In this document: one piece after another, positions 32,570 through 45,794 of the stretch | Layout of the letters: every line of letters begins with the position of its first letter | How positions within the stretch are numbered: the stretch's first letter is position 1 | Assembly (NCBI RefSeq): GCF_902459465.1 | Contig: NC_047077.1 | Coordinates: 1,426,001 to 1,490,000, forward strand | Reading direction: 5' to 3' | DNA length: 64,000 nt | DNA from: Asterias rubens | Taxonomy: Eukaryota; Echinodermata; Asteroidea; Forcipulatida; Asteriidae | The notes under the pieces: generated by a model | Database searches by the model: none | Seen by the model: only the letters and a program-made list of their open reading frames with translations | Told to the model about the DNA's origin: nothing | Translations under genes and position numbers: made by a program

Positions 32570-33060
32570 TATGCAATGGATGAGCTAGATGAAACAAGAA
32601 CACGTAGAGATATTGGTTACACTGGTTCAGATGAACATTGCAATTGGCACGCGGTCTGTTTAGAGACCTCTATAGAATGCATTGTGGTTGAATTTCCTTT
32701 AACAGTTTGTTGTTTGATGTTATTAACAATGAACCAAGGCACGTCAGGTCAAAGGCTAACCCAGGATTGCTCTTTGTAGTCAAGATTTAGAGTTCTGTAG
32801 ATTGAGTACTGCATAACAGCGGCAACTCGATCATTTATTGTAGTCTATTTATTGTAGTCTATATCTATTATATAATAAAATATGTAGACGTAAATGTACC
32901 ATGCATTGAACGTGGGTTCGTGAAAGGACCTGTGACATACGAAGTTTCTGAAAACCTTTAATTCTACGCCTCCACACAAGCTTGTTACGATCCTTAACGC
33001 GGTCCCTCACAGCAATGAGGGACAACGTAGTGTCAGGCAAACTTCCTTCCAACCTCGGTA
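32570..33060. repeat. Left flank of the tandem array, homologous to 36.4-36.75 kb
   Basis: About 32700-32800 resembles 36480-36560 (TTA(T/C)TAACAATGAAC, GGCTAACCCA, GATT-AGA-TAGA phrases). At 32930-33060, ACGCGGTCCCTCACAGCAA is a diverged form of the array phrase ACACGGTCCCTCG. So the array is bracketed by related sequence. No gene identified. Confidence 0.45.
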
Positions 33061-33928
33061 TGGATAATGCAGGAAATCCTAAAGAAACAATCGCTTGACA
33101 TATTTATACTTCTTAAAAAGATTCAATAAGAAGTTTCCATAAGTTTGTTTATGATAAAAGTATTTAGGTTTTATCAACGAACATTTCATTGAAGACCATT
33201 CAAGGTTAAAATTTATGTGGAATTTGTTATGTCGGTGGGGGTCTGCAAAAGGGATACATTTTACCAACTTTCGTTTATAGAGAAAAGGGGAAGAAAACCA
33301 TCAACAAAATTATTTGAAAAAAGCTTTAAAAATATCATTGCGTATTATTCCCACAGAAAAGTGTGTTAAAAAATTATATCAAATGGATACAAATTTAAGT
33401 CGTTTTTCAAAGCTATAAATATAATATTTGAATAGTTATGACATGTATTCTCTCTTGAAATAGATTTATCGAAACCGACATTGGAACGAATTTCAGGGCC
33501 TGACACTAGATTTGTACAGTGATTTACACTTTGTATTTTGCTGTTGGGGATCCTGTCCATCACATAGGGACAATACCAAACATTTTGTGGAATCATAGGA
33601 TTAAAGGTTGCTGAAACTTAACAGCATTTCCCTGAGTCACCTTAACATGCACAGTTCGATGCTATGATAATTATATAATACCACAATGGGTGGTGTCAGT
33701 TGGCATGGTTATGCAGTGTTCAATCTATAGAATTCCGAATCTATAGAATTCCGAATCGTAGCATTCTTCGCTTAACAACGGTCTGCTTGTCAAACTGTAA
33801 TGTAAGATCCATCAAGACTGAATCTCTGTACGTGTTCCTGCTAGCTATGGTTTCACGTAGACGCATGCATAGAAGAATCCCTTATGCAAACTATGGTGTT
33901 TTGAGGGTTCAGCATCCCTTTTTTATAG

Positions 33929-36350
33929 TGTTCTATAACAGACCAGACCAGTACAATGCTAAGTTTAGGCAACCTTAAATCATATCCAATATCAAAATAT
34001 ATTGATACGTATATCAAGCTTTTAAGCATTGTTTTCAACTAATGTTTTTTATGAACGAAAAGGGGTGGGGGCAGGCATTATTCCTTCCATATAAGTTTGG
34101 ATTTCACTTATTCATGGGACAACCTTTAATCATATCCAACAAAGTTTGTTACGGTCCCTATGTGAACACGGTCCCTCGAGGCAAATAAAAGTGTCAAATA
34201 CTTAACAAGAATAGGGCCAGGCAATATCCCTTTCATATAGTTTTGGATGAAAACAAATCAACGCAGAAATTACTATGACAACAACATATTGAAACGTAAC
34301 TCAAGCTTTTAAGCATTGTTTTAAACCAATGTTTTTTTAAGAACTAAAAAGGAGGGGGGGCAGGCATTATTCCTTCCATATAAGTTAAGATAATCACTTA
34401 TTTCATGGGAGAACAAAAAAAAAGACCAAAAAATATATTGCAAAACTAAATTCAAGCTTTTAAGAACTGTTTTAATTTATAAGTGATTTATTAGGAAAAA
34501 ACAAGCTTGAGAGTACAATTCAATGTTTATTATGAAATTAACTTTCAAAGATTTATCAGTGGACACTGGTTTCTTCTTTTTCTGTGTTATTATATCCAAG
34601 CCTGCCAAAGTGCCTTTTCGTACTACTGGCAGTGATCTACATATCTATAGGAAGCAAAGACTAGTTACAAAGGAACTGGCAACCACACCATTGTTCAAAA
34701 ACCACGCCAACTGAAACCAACCTTTGTAGTGTTATATAACAGACCAGACCAGTACAATGCTAAGTTCAGGCAACCTTTAATCATATCCACAAAAAGTTTG
34801 GTACGGTCCCTATGTGAACACGGTCCCTCGCAGCAAATGCAAGTGTCAAATACTGAACAAAAAGGGCCAGGCCATATCCCTTTCATATAGGTTTGGATGC
34901 ATTTACTTAACGCCAGGAAATACTATGACAACAAATATATTGAAACATTATTCAAGCTTTTAAGAATTGTTTTAAACTCATCTTTTTTAATGAACGAAAA
35001 AGGGGGGGGGGGCAGGCATCATTCCTTCCATATAAGTTTGGATATTACTTATTTCATGGGAGAAAAAAAAAATAAGACAAAAAAATATATTGCAAAATAA
35101 AATTCCAGCTTTAAGAACTGTTTTAACTTATAAGTGATTTATATTAGGGGAAAAAACAAGCTTGAGAGTACAATTCAATGTTTATTATGAAATTAACTTT
35201 CAAAGATTTTATCAGTGGACACTTTTTCTGTGTTATTATATCCAAGCCTGCCAAAGTGCCTTTTCGTACTACTGGCAGTGATCTACATATCTATAGGAAG
35301 CAAAGACTAGTTACAAAGGAACTGGCAACCACACCATTGTTCAAAAATCATGCCAACTGAAACCAACCTTTGTAGTGTTATATAACAGACCAGACCAGTA
35401 CAATGCTAAGTTCAGGCAACCTTTAATCATATCCAACAAAGTTTGGTACGGTCCCTTTGTGAATACGGTCCCTCGAAGCAAATGAAAGTGTCAAATACTT
35501 AAGAATAGGGCCAGGCAATATCCCTTTCATATAGGTTTGGATATATTTTTTTCAACGCAGAAATTACTATGACAACGAAATATATTATTGAAACGTAATT
35601 CAAACTGTTAAGCATTGTTTTAAACTAATGTTTTTTAATGAACGAAAAAGGAGGGGGGGGGCAGGCATTATTCCTTCCATATAAGTTTGGATATCACTTA
35701 TTTAATGGGAGAGAAAAACACAAGACCAAAAAATATATTTCAAAATTAAACTCAAGCTTTTAAGAACTGTTTTAATTTATGAGTGATTTATTAGGAAAAA
35801 ACAAGCCTGAGAGTACAATTCAATGTTTATTATGAAATTAACTTTCAATAATTTATCAGTGGACACTGGTTTCTTCCTTTTGCTGTGTTTTTATATCCAA
35901 GCCTGCCAAAGTGCCTTTTCGTACAACTGGCAGTGATCTACATATCTATAGGAAGCAAAGACTAGTTATAAGGAACTGGCAACCACACCATTGTTCAAAA
36001 ACCACGTCAACTGAAACCAACCTTTGTAGTGTTATATAACAGACCAGACCAGTACAATGCTAAGTTCAGACAACCTTTAATCATATCCAACAAAGTTTGT
36101 TACGGTCCCTATGTGAACACGGTCCCTCGAAGCAAATGCAAGTGTCAAGTACTTAACAAGAAAAGGGCCAGGCAAAATCCCTCTCATATAGATTTGGATA
36201 CATGTATTTCACGCCAGGAAAATACTTTGACAACAAATTACCGTAAAACGTAATTCAAGCTTTTAAGCATTGTTTATTTATTTTTTTATTTTTTTTATGA
36301 ACGAAAAGGGGGGGGGGGGGCAGGCATTATTCTTACCATATAAGTTGGGA
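33929..36350. repeat. Tandem array, units of about 650 bp
   Basis: The phrase ATAACAGACCAGACCAGTAC recurs at about 33935, 34736, 35382 and 36035, and a G-run with CAGGCATTATTCCTTCCATA at about 34060, 34350, 35005, 35650 and 36310. Each unit also has CGGTCCCT(A/T)TGTGAACACGG. Frames of about 60 codons (34523-34714, 35178-35360) repeat with the unit but are not preserved in all of them, so I do not call them genes. Confidence 0.88.
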
Positions 36351-36822
36351 TACACTTATTTGTTCTTTTGAGGTTAAGGGTCAAAACACATGAGCCAGCC
36401 AAAGAACCCTTTCTGGTACCAGCAGATGTAGAGCTGGCACTGTTGGCAGACAGACCATTGTTAAAATACAATTGGCACTGGATGCTATTCACAATGAACG
36501 CAATCATACCGGGCTAACCCATAGCTTGCTGTACGATTTCAGAATAGTACAGACTGACTGCTACATCAGAACAATGCAAACTGAAACATCCATTCTAGTA
36601 TTATATAACTTTCATTGCATAGAATAATAAGATTCAAAGTGGGATTCTAAAGTCTATACATAGCCATACGGTTACATATTTGTCACAGTCCCTAAACGCA
36701 CTTGATTGTCACTAAGGAAAAAACACGCCACGCAGTTGTTTTCCAAACCATTCAGCAGTTGACTAGATATATAATTATTTTAGGCTTTCATATTGTAAAA
36801 TAAAAAATCTTGTTTGACTTAC

Positions 36823-36908
36823 CACATGATAAGTATCAACAGCAACCAATCTCCACTGAGCCATAATCGAAGCACCTTCCATCTTTCTTTGTCGTCCCGT
36901 GATCCAGA
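36823..36908 (-). CDS. Orphan exon candidate with membrane-like segment
   Basis: An 86-nt segment between an acceptor TTATTGTTATTGCAG and a donor CATGTG/GTAAGT on the minus strand. One frame is fully open: SGSRDDKERWKVLRLWLSGD then WLLLILIMW. Charged residues followed by a hydrophobic run look like the approach to a transmembrane helix. Splice sites are among the best in the window, but no partner exon or family is recognised. Confidence 0.35.
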
Positions 36909-36919
36909 CTGCAATAACA

Positions 36920-38220
36920 ATAACATATACGGATTTTGAAGTTAGAACTAAGGGACCAGACCAATTTCCCTTTCTGCCTCGGTTTGATTACAATTGGTTT
37001 CAGAGTAGAGAAAATTGTGGCACTAGCAGTTTCTAACTATCCGATTGCTATGTTTTTGAAGTAATACTTACTAGCAGTAAGTTCGCCAAATTTAACCTTA
37101 AATTTGAATTGTTTTACACTCTGTAAATGAGTGATCTAGTTAGAATATTTGTTGTATTGTAACCTAGTCAGAGGGAAAACCAATAAAGGTTTATCCAGGG
37201 AACATCACATTACAGAAGAACATCAAAGTAGTTGGCCTACCACATGAGTTTACATCTTGGTAAAACGAATAAGAGTATGGAAGGTCGCCCAGTATTAATT
37301 TGCTGATGAGCAAAATTATTGGAAACTTTATTTTGTTTTGTTTTCCCTAAGGCGTGAACAATAAGTTTTTCAAATACAAGTTAAATTCTTCAGAAGTACA
37401 CACACGTATACAGTCGGCGTATATTCCATTTCACATTACAGAAAATTTCCCACTTCTTCGTTTACTTCTGATAAACAACAATCTTTGCACTCTGTCTTAG
37501 CACCTTCATATCGAGGCTGAGAGAAAAAACAATGAATGCCAAGCTAAGGATTTCCCTTGGAATGAGATTTAATTTAAAGTCAAAATCACATTGGACCTCA
37601 TGGGACTCCATCAACTTCTTGAACAAAAAGCCCCGACAAGAACAATGGGTCATGACTTAACCCGGTGAGGGAGCTATGTCAGTTTAACAGTCCAAAAAAA
37701 GTACGACTATCTAGTCGAGACATCTTAGATTTTTTGTCCCGAGAATCTCAAAAAGCGACAGTATTTCCTTGACCGTGAGCAAGGGGCCTGGAAGGTCGGT
37801 GTGCCTGATTGGAAACTTAGTCGCTTCAAGATGATACGTATCTCAATCCGGTCTTTTTGAAAGTTTAAAAATTATAAGAACGAAATGATACATTTTAGAT
37901 TGTAAGCCAGGGTTGTTAATTCGTGGAGCAAGCTTAGCGATGGATATAAAATACATGGTCTAATTTCACGATTCCGCTAACTGCGGAGCTATGCACCCCT
38001 AGAGTTGTTGGTTGTACGCGGTTCAAAAACCTCGAAAAGCCATGCTTCGACCCCACGGTATCAAGTAATGTTATGTACCGTGCAGTAAAGTATCTATGCA
38101 GTTCGTGAATTCAGAGCAGGCCGGTGCTTGCGTACAGAGCCTTGGCCAAGGCTACACAGCGCTACCTATTTCATCATGTACAAGGTCAACTTGGTTAAAA
38201 TTCCTAAAAAATAACAAATT
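36920..38220. other. Interval without a supported gene
   Basis: A minus-strand acceptor with a good pyrimidine tract (TTGTTTTTTCTCTCAG near 37512) precedes a short frame PRYEGAKTECKDCCLSEVNE, which soon stops. A degenerate, earlier unit of the next array may be present at 37.6-37.7 kb (GTGAGGGAGCTATG). Confidence 0.3.
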
Positions 38221-38223
38221 AAA

Positions 38224-41200
38224 GCTTGTTTGGACTGGCAACAGTAGGCTACACAATAAAAACCGTAAATTTGTTAATTTATGATTTCAAATCAACATCA
38301 AATTGGTCTTTATAGGACTCACACAACTCTATAACTCCCTACGACTTAAAAGAACAATGAATATATCGAGGAAAACAGAGCAAAGTGAGGGCGCTATGCC
38401 AACTTAACGGTCTCATTTTTACTACGTTATACAGGGATCTAGCGGGAACATAGACAGGTTCAGTCCTTACATGTTGTTGTGTTGTCAACCCCTTGGCTTA
38501 AGTTTTTGCCGGCTACAGTTTAGGGTGCAAGATTCCCCATGTAATAAAAGTGCTAAAATAAATAAGCATTATACTGATGAGAAGGTTATGACAACATTGT
38601 TTGGGACAGCGTTTTAGCCCGTAAAAGAGGGGGGGGGGGGGGTGTACGTAGTTTGGATTTTGGTGGTCATAGTCATGTAGTTTTTCTTTGTTTTTGTGTG
38701 AAAATGATTTAAATCACATTTGCTGTTTGATATACAAAACAGGTTTCTTTTTTAGAGTATGGTTAGACTACGTAAATTACTGAGGTTTGAGCGCGCCCGA
38801 ACGCCGTGGTTTTTGCGCTGTGTACGGCTTGAAGTCGGGCTGTGATAAGGGAGAGATCGCGAAGTTGTCCGACTCGTAGCTGACAGCTACCCCTTCTAAC
38901 AACTAATTTGAGGGTGTAAATATAGGGATTTGCAGCTTCTTCGGAGATTTATCCATTACTGGCAACGTCAGCCACCGATAAGGTATCATGTTGCTAACTA
39001 CGGAATATTCTTCCTTTCCAGAAATATAGTTCTAATTTTGTGTATAACGAGACTAAGTAAATGGTTTGTTTTGTGCTCGGCCCGTCGTTGCACGTAACCG
39101 TGTGCAAAGCTCATTGGTTTGCCTAATAGCATCTTCTCCAAGATAAACTTTGTTTAATTTACTGGCAATTATTTGTGTGAAGCTTGTTTGGACTGGCAAC
39201 AGTGCAGAATATAAACTGTGAATAATTAAACAACATAGAATTAGAGAATTTCAATTCAACATCACATTGGTCATTGTAGGACTCTTACAACTCTATGACT
39301 CTCTACGACTGAAAAGAACAATGAATTAATCGAGGAAAACAGAGCAAATTGAGGGCGCTATGCTAACTTAACGGTCTCATTTTTACTACGTTATACAGGG
39401 CATCTAGCTGGGACATAGACAGATTCAGTCCTTACATGTTGTAGTGTTGTCAACCCCTTGGTTTAAGTTTTTGCCGGCAACAGTCTAGGATGAAAGATTC
39501 CCATGTAATAAAAGTGCTAAAATAAGCATTATACTGATGAGAAGGTTTTGACAACATTGTTTGGGACAGCGTTTTAGCCCGTAAAAGAGGGGGGGGGGGT
39601 ACATAGTTTGGATTTTGGTGGTCTTAGTCAAGTAGTTTTTTTTTATTTGTGTATGACAATGCTTTAAATCACATTTGCTGTTTGATATTTCCAGTATTCT
39701 ACTACAAAACAGGTTTCTTTTTGAGAGTATGGTTAGAGACTACGTAAATTACTGAGGTTTGAGCGAGCCCGAGCGCCGTGGTTTTTGCGCTGTGTACGGC
39801 GTGAAGTCGGGCTGTGATAAGGGAGATCGCGAAGTTGTCCGACTCGTAGCTGACAGCTACCCCGAGGGTGTAAATATAGGGATTTGCAGCTTCTTCGGAG
39901 ATTTATCTTAAAAGTATTGGCAGCAAAATCATTACAATGAGGGCAATGTAAAACCATAGGCTACTTTCCGTGCACAAACACATGACATCGAGTGAACATT
40001 GGTCAATCTGTGTTTACCCATTACTGGCAACGTCAGCCACCGATAAGGTATCATGTTGCTAACTCCGGAATATTCTTCCTTTCCAGAAATATAGTTCTAA
40101 TTTTGTGTATAACGAGACTAAGTAAATGGTTTGTTTGCGCTCGGCCCGTCGTTACACGTAACCGTGTGCAAAACTCATTGGTTTGCCTAATAGCATCTTC
40201 TCCAAGATAAACTTTGTTTAATTTACTGGCAATTATTTATGTGAAGCTTGTTTGGACTGGCAACAGTGCAGAATATAAACTGTGAATAATTAAACAACAT
40301 AGAATTAGAGAATTTCAATTCAACATCACATTGGTCATTGTAGGACTCTTACAACTCTATGACTCTCTACGACTGAAAAGAACAATGAATTAATCGAGGA
40401 AAACAGAGCAAATTGAGGGCGCTATGCCAACTTAACGGTCTCATTTTTACTACGTTATACAGGGCATCTAGCTGGGACATAGACAGATTCAGTCCTTACA
40501 TGTTGTAGTGTTGTCAACCCCTTGGTTTAAGTTTTTACCGGCAACAGTCTAGGATGAAAGATTCCCATGTAATAAAAGTGCTAAAATAAGCATTATACTG
40601 ATGAGAAGGTTTTGACAACATTGTTTGGGACAGCGTTTTAGCCCGTAAAGAGGGGGGGGGGGGGGGTACATAGTTTGGATTTTGGTGGTCTTAGACAAGT
40701 AGTTTTTTTTTATTTGTGTATGACAATGCTGTAAATCACATTTGCTGTTTGATATTTCCAGTATTCTACTACAAAACAGGTTTCTTTTTGAGAGTATGGT
40801 TAGAGACTACGTAAATTACTGAGGTTTGAGCGAGCCCGAGCGCCGTGGTTTTTGCGCTGTGTACGGCGTGAAGTCGGGCTGTGATAAGGGAGATAGCGAA
40901 GTTGTCCGACTCGTAGCTGACAGCTACCCCGAGGGTGTAAATATAGGGATTTGCAGCTTCTTCGGAGATTTATCTTAAAAGCATTGGCAGCAAAATCATT
41001 ACAATGAGGGCAATGTAAAACCATAGGCTACTTTCCGTGCACAAACACATCACATCGAGTGAACATTGGTCAATCTGTGTTTACCCATTACTGGCAACGT
41101 CAGCCACCGATAAGGTATCATGTTGCTAACTCCGGAATATTCTTCCTTTCCAGAAATATAGTTCTAATTTTTTGTATAACGAGACTAAGTAAATGGTTTT

Positions 41201-42290
41201 TTTTGCGCTCGGCCCGTCGTTACACGTAACCGTGTGCAAAACTCATTGGTTTGCCTAATAGCATCTTCTCCAAGATAAACTTTGTTTAATTTACTGGCAA
41301 TTATTTATGTGAAGCTTGTTTGGACTGGCAACAGTGCAGAATATAAACTGTGAATAATTAAACAACATAGAATTAGAGAATTTCAATTCAACATCACATT
41401 GGTCATTGTAGGACTCTTACAACTCTATGACTCTCTACGACTGAAAAGAACAATGAATTAATCGAGGAAAACAGAGCAAATTGAGGGCGCTATGCCAACT
41501 TAACGGTCTCATTTTTACTACGTTATACAGGGCATCTAGCTGGGACATAGACAGATTCAGTCCTTACATGTTGTAGTGTTGTCAACCCCTTGGTTTAAGT
41601 TTTTACCGGCAACAGTCTAGGATGAAAGATTCCCATGTAATAAAAGTGCTAAAATAAGCATTATACTGATGAGAAGGTTTTGACAACATTGTTTGGGACA
41701 GCGTTTTAGCCCGTAAAAGAGGGGGGGGGGGGGGTACATAGTTTGGATTTTGGTGGTCTTAGTCAAGTAGTTTTTTTTTATTTGTGTATGACAATGCTTT
41801 AAATCACATTTGCTGTTTGATATTTCCAGTATTCTACTACAAAACAGGTTTCTTTTTGAGAGTATGGTTAGAGACTACGTAAATTACTGAGGTTTGAGCG
41901 AGCCCGAGCGCCGTGGTTTTTGCGCTGTGTACGGCGTGAAGTCGGGCTGTGATAAGGGAGATCGCGAAGTTGTCCGACTCGTAGCTGACAGCTACCCCGA
42001 GGGTGTAAATATAGGGATTAGCAGACTCCCTACGACCGAGAAGAACAATACATAAATTGAGGAAAACAGAGCAAATTGAGGGCACTATGCCAACTTAACG
42101 GTCTCATTTTTACTACGTTATACAGGGTATCTAGCGGGGACATAGACAGATTCAGTCCTTACATGTTGTTGTGTTGTCAACCCCTTGGTTTAAGTTTTTG
42201 CCGGCTACAGTCTAGGATGCCAGATTCCCCATGTAAATTATACTGATGAGAAGGTTTTGACATTTGTTTGGGACAACATTTTTAGCTCAT
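38224..42290. repeat. Tandem array, units of about 1.06 kb
   Basis: The phrase GCTTGTTTGGACTGGCAACA recurs at 38224, 39182, 40246 and 41314. The first unit is diverged and shorter (about 957 bp); the next two are nearly identical (about 1064 and 1068 bp); the fourth jumps at about 42020 into a fifth partial unit. Each unit has a G-run (length varies 9-16). A 74-codon minus frame starting MVLHCPHCNDFAAN is kept in the two complete near-identical units but is degenerate or absent elsewhere. High identity points to recent unequal exchange. Confidence 0.92.
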
Positions 42291-42970
42291 TAAAACTCGC
42301 GACCAAAAAGAGGGGGGTAGGTTGGTAACGTTGTTAGGAATTTGGAGGTCCGAGTAGTCAAGTAGTTTCTGCTCATTACGGAAATGCTAAAATAAATATT
42401 CCTTGATGAGTAAATTTGTTGGAAATATAATAATGAACAAATAAAATATATGATTTGAGGCATTGCATGGTGATGAGATATCAATTTGGTTTGCTGTAAC
42501 ATCATGTGTGTGTCTACACACCAGATGGAGTTTGTTCTTTTAGAGAACTGCCTTGCTATTATTATACTACCGCAGAGAAGATTTATCGGATTTTTCGGGA
42601 AAAAGTTCTGAAAAGAACTGTTCTCCTTTTTAGTTACTACCTGTGTGGAAAGTATTTAAACATGATGTAAGTATTATGCTAATAAAATGCTTGCATGAAA
42701 ACTTACGTGGTATAAAGAGAAGTAAAGCAGATTTAGATAGTAAGTAATGCATTTTGAGAGGAATTTCACTTCAAAGTACTGCAATTATGGAAACATATTA
42801 TTACTTTTTCTCCCTACGAGTTAAAAACGCTTCTCAGATTGTGTATTCCTAATAGGATTATTCTTCCTGAGTGGACATTATTTGCACCAGAGTTTCGAGA
42901 ATATCTCAATAGAAAAAAATATGATGCAACAAAGTGCTCACAGTTGTACAACCCTATAATATAATATAAA
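42291..42970. other. Non-coding interval
   Basis: No gene. Holds a hairpin at 42604-42619 whose minus-strand form (AGTTCT-TTTC-AGAACT) resembles a histone stem-loop with the outer base pair changed, and a phrase (GCATTTTGAGAGGAATTTCA, 42750) related to 21.85 kb. Confidence 0.35.
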
Positions 42971-42974
42971 AGAA

Positions 42975-43350
42975 GTTAAATTTGCATCGGGGATAACAAA
43001 TATTAACTATTTTTGGTTTGTACCCATATACACCGATGTGTGTAAGCACTGTATACTCAGTACTTACCCAAATTCTGTTAAGAAAAAAAAAAAAAAAAAT
43101 GCATATTACTCGGGTGGGATTCGAACCCACGACCTTTGCATTTCCAGAGCAGTGTCTTACCAACTAGACCACCGACATTGCCCGGTAGCTAGAGGCATTT
43201 CGAATCCAATGTTTTAGCAGCGGGTACTGCAAACAATTTAATATATGTTAAGTTTGCATAGGGGATAAAGAATATTAATTTTGGTTTTTACCCATATATA
43301 TCGATGTGTGTTAGCACTGTATACTCAGTACTTACCCGAGTTCTGTTTTA
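42975..43350 (-). mobile_element. tRNA-derived SINE plus extra tail
   Basis: Same family as 2.2 kb. On the minus strand the head has TGGTCTAGTTGGTAAGACAC and GTGGGTTCGAATCCCACCCG (about 43101-43190). A poly-A run on the plus strand (43083-43099) interrupts the body. A separate tail in the same orientation follows at 43250-43350, as at 2.4 kb. Confidence 0.8.
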
Positions 43351-43944
43351 TACTATATGATTAAAACTTTAAAACAGTCCAAAAACAACAAAGGATTACA
43401 AAGGTCTTAAAACATCTATTTGTTGGATAACTGCTTGAGGTGGTAAACGCCTAATTAAAAAAACAAAATGTTTTACACCAAACATACCCAAACAAATATT
43501 AAAAATAAATTGTCGCGACGAGATAATTATTATTTAATTTGTTTTTATATCTTCCCCGTCAATTGATGTATGTTTGGGACTGTGCCTCTCTTTGCCGTCG
43601 ATCTTTCTGATTAATTAAATAAAACATACAACATGGAATAAAACAAATATTATCAAAATAAAAAACAAAAAGTTACTCTGCGATTTGTCAGGTATTCAGG
43701 AGCCGCGATTCGGGTTATTCCCCCATTGCAATTTATGGTCCGCGCAACACATAAACCACTAACAGAGGCCCCTTACCGGCTTCCATATAGCACCCTTCTG
43801 GTATGACAACCGACTTCACAGTATATCCTTCCCTATCTCTCAACCCTAGCAGTCCTTGCCCCCCTCGCTCAGGGTAAACAAAGCGGCTCCCAAACCATAC
43901 TGGTGTCTTTCCCAGTAATTAATGCCTTGTTTCGTATTATTGCG

Positions 43945-44036
43945 AGGGGCCGGGATCGAACTCGGAACCGGTGGCTCATACCGATTCAGAATTCAGAGAC
44001 AGTACCAGCGCCTAACGAATCGCCCTAGCACGTTGG
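43945..44036 (-). mobile_element. tRNA-like SINE head
   Basis: The minus strand reads GGGCGATTCGTTAGGCGC as a possible A-box and GAGTTCGATCCCGG as a B-box, at tRNA-like spacing. Long and poorly paired arms argue against a real tRNA. Confidence 0.45.
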
Positions 44037-44164
44037 TGCTTGCCAGAGCCGGTTTTTAATCTGATAAAGGCAAATAAATCCAGGTGCATTGTGGGACGGT
44101 GGTTTGATCACTGGGACGTGAACAACAGACCATAAGAGACTTAAATAATACTCTAATAAAAGCA

Positions 44165-44252
44165 CTACCACACTAGCTCAGTGAGTTAAGGTGCAGTGAT
44201 TATCACACTTCAGACGACATGTCCGAGTTCGAATGCCGGCCTCGCCGAAAAA
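44165..44252 (+). mobile_element. tRNA-like SINE head
   Basis: CTAGCTCAGTGAGTTAAGGT (A-box region) and CGAGTTCGAATGCCGG (B-box) lie 45 nt apart. It lies next to the previous tRNA-like unit on the other strand. A T-run follows near 44280. Confidence 0.5.
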
Positions 44253-44259
44253 GAATAAT

Positions 44260-45770
44260 TTCCTTTTGATGTTACAGTATTTTTTTTTTACTTAAAAAAA
44301 ATCAATCTATTTACCAAAAAAACAAAGCCACACTGGAGAAGAAAAGCTCCTTCATGGACTAGAGTTTTTAAAAGAGTTTAAAGTTGAGTAATTTAAATTG
44401 TAGTAAAATATGTATTTTGGAAGTAACGTTTTTCCGGATATTGAGTTTTTACAAGGTTTTATTTCTTGCAATTAAAATGTTGTTTTATATAGCAAATAGG
44501 TCTGTCCGTGCACTTATGTCTACACGAAAATGCATTTAAATGTTTGCTTTAGGATTTGTTCTCTAACCTTATGTCTTCTGAGGCAAGTTTCAAACATTAC
44601 CAAAAAACAACCAGCACCCGCGGCGCAATGGAGGTGAGGGGGGCAGCAGAACCCTGGCCCCGTGCACCCACCCCAAAAGAGATCAAAAACACCTCAAAAT
44701 TAATGGTCCAATACATCAAGGCCCCAACCCGCGAGTTATGTCTTTGCCCCCGCTTGCCCCCCCCCCCAACCTGCCCTACCAATTGAAAATGTATGGTTAC
44801 GTCAATGACCACCAGTAAACTAAAAAGTTACCTCCTGTTCCTTAGCATGCTAAGCAAGGAAACTGTCTCAAGGACAAAACTGCTTCACTCTAAACAAGAC
44901 CAGCATCTGGCGTTATGGACTTGTTGTTTTTAGCACTACTAAGATGCACACTATAGATAAACACTCTAAGGACATTTTCAAAAGCTTGGCTTACTCGGCA
45001 AGTTTGAAAACGTGCACATTTGGTACAGGTTTCCATTAAATAAGAGGGCTAGAGTTGGAACCCAAGCCTTGGTTCCAGAAAGGACCTACAAAAGTAATAA
45101 CAGAGGGCGCCCTTTTATGTTGTTGTTAATTGAGCGCGCGCACATGTCTACAAATTGAATTTGATTCACATACCTGATGTATTCCATTTGCTCTCTTCCA
45201 TGGACCTTCCTTGACTCACACTGAGATATAAACATCTGGTTTGAAGCAAGTTACGTTCTTATTTCTCCTCCTCCCAGTTTAACACTTCGTCAGCTCAGAA
45301 AACCTTGCATTCTGTACGAAAATTAACAGACAGGATGCAGGCACGTTGTGTTTACAATGGCCATAGAAAGCTGGGTCTGGTTCCCTACGCATGTGTGATG
45401 GGAAAGGGTCTAAATGACTAAGAAGGGGCCAGGCTATAGACGTGTAGTAATAGTTTAATTTGAAGACTTTTTAAACCCATTTCTCTAGTTGATGAATAGC
45501 AAGTTTCATTTAAATAGCATACAGTGTATACATCAAATCGTAGTAGTATTAAAAGTGATTTTTCCAGATTTGACTTAGTCCTTGTTTAAATAAAAACAAA
45601 ACAAAGAAGGCTGACTAAGTTGTGTTAACAAGTCACCAATAACGTACAGTTAAATCTGTAGTCAAGTTGTAGTGATGATTAATATTAAGTGCTCTTGGAA
45701 CAATCGAAATATTCACCGGTTTTTAAAATTTAACTGAAACTTGTGGCTTCCTCTGTGCTCAACGATTTTT
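44260..45770. other. Interval without a gene
   Basis: A GC-rich patch at 44.62-44.78 kb (GGAGGTGAGGGGGGCAGC and C-run) keeps short frames open on both strands and is unlike its AT-rich surroundings; no domain is recognisable. Otherwise nothing. Confidence 0.35.
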
Positions 45771-45794
45771 TTTCTTTCGTTTTTTTCCCCCCAG

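Noticed and set aside
33700-33978. 92-codon frame beside the 650-bp array
   Set aside because: Extends into array sequence; no conservation in the other units and no domain.
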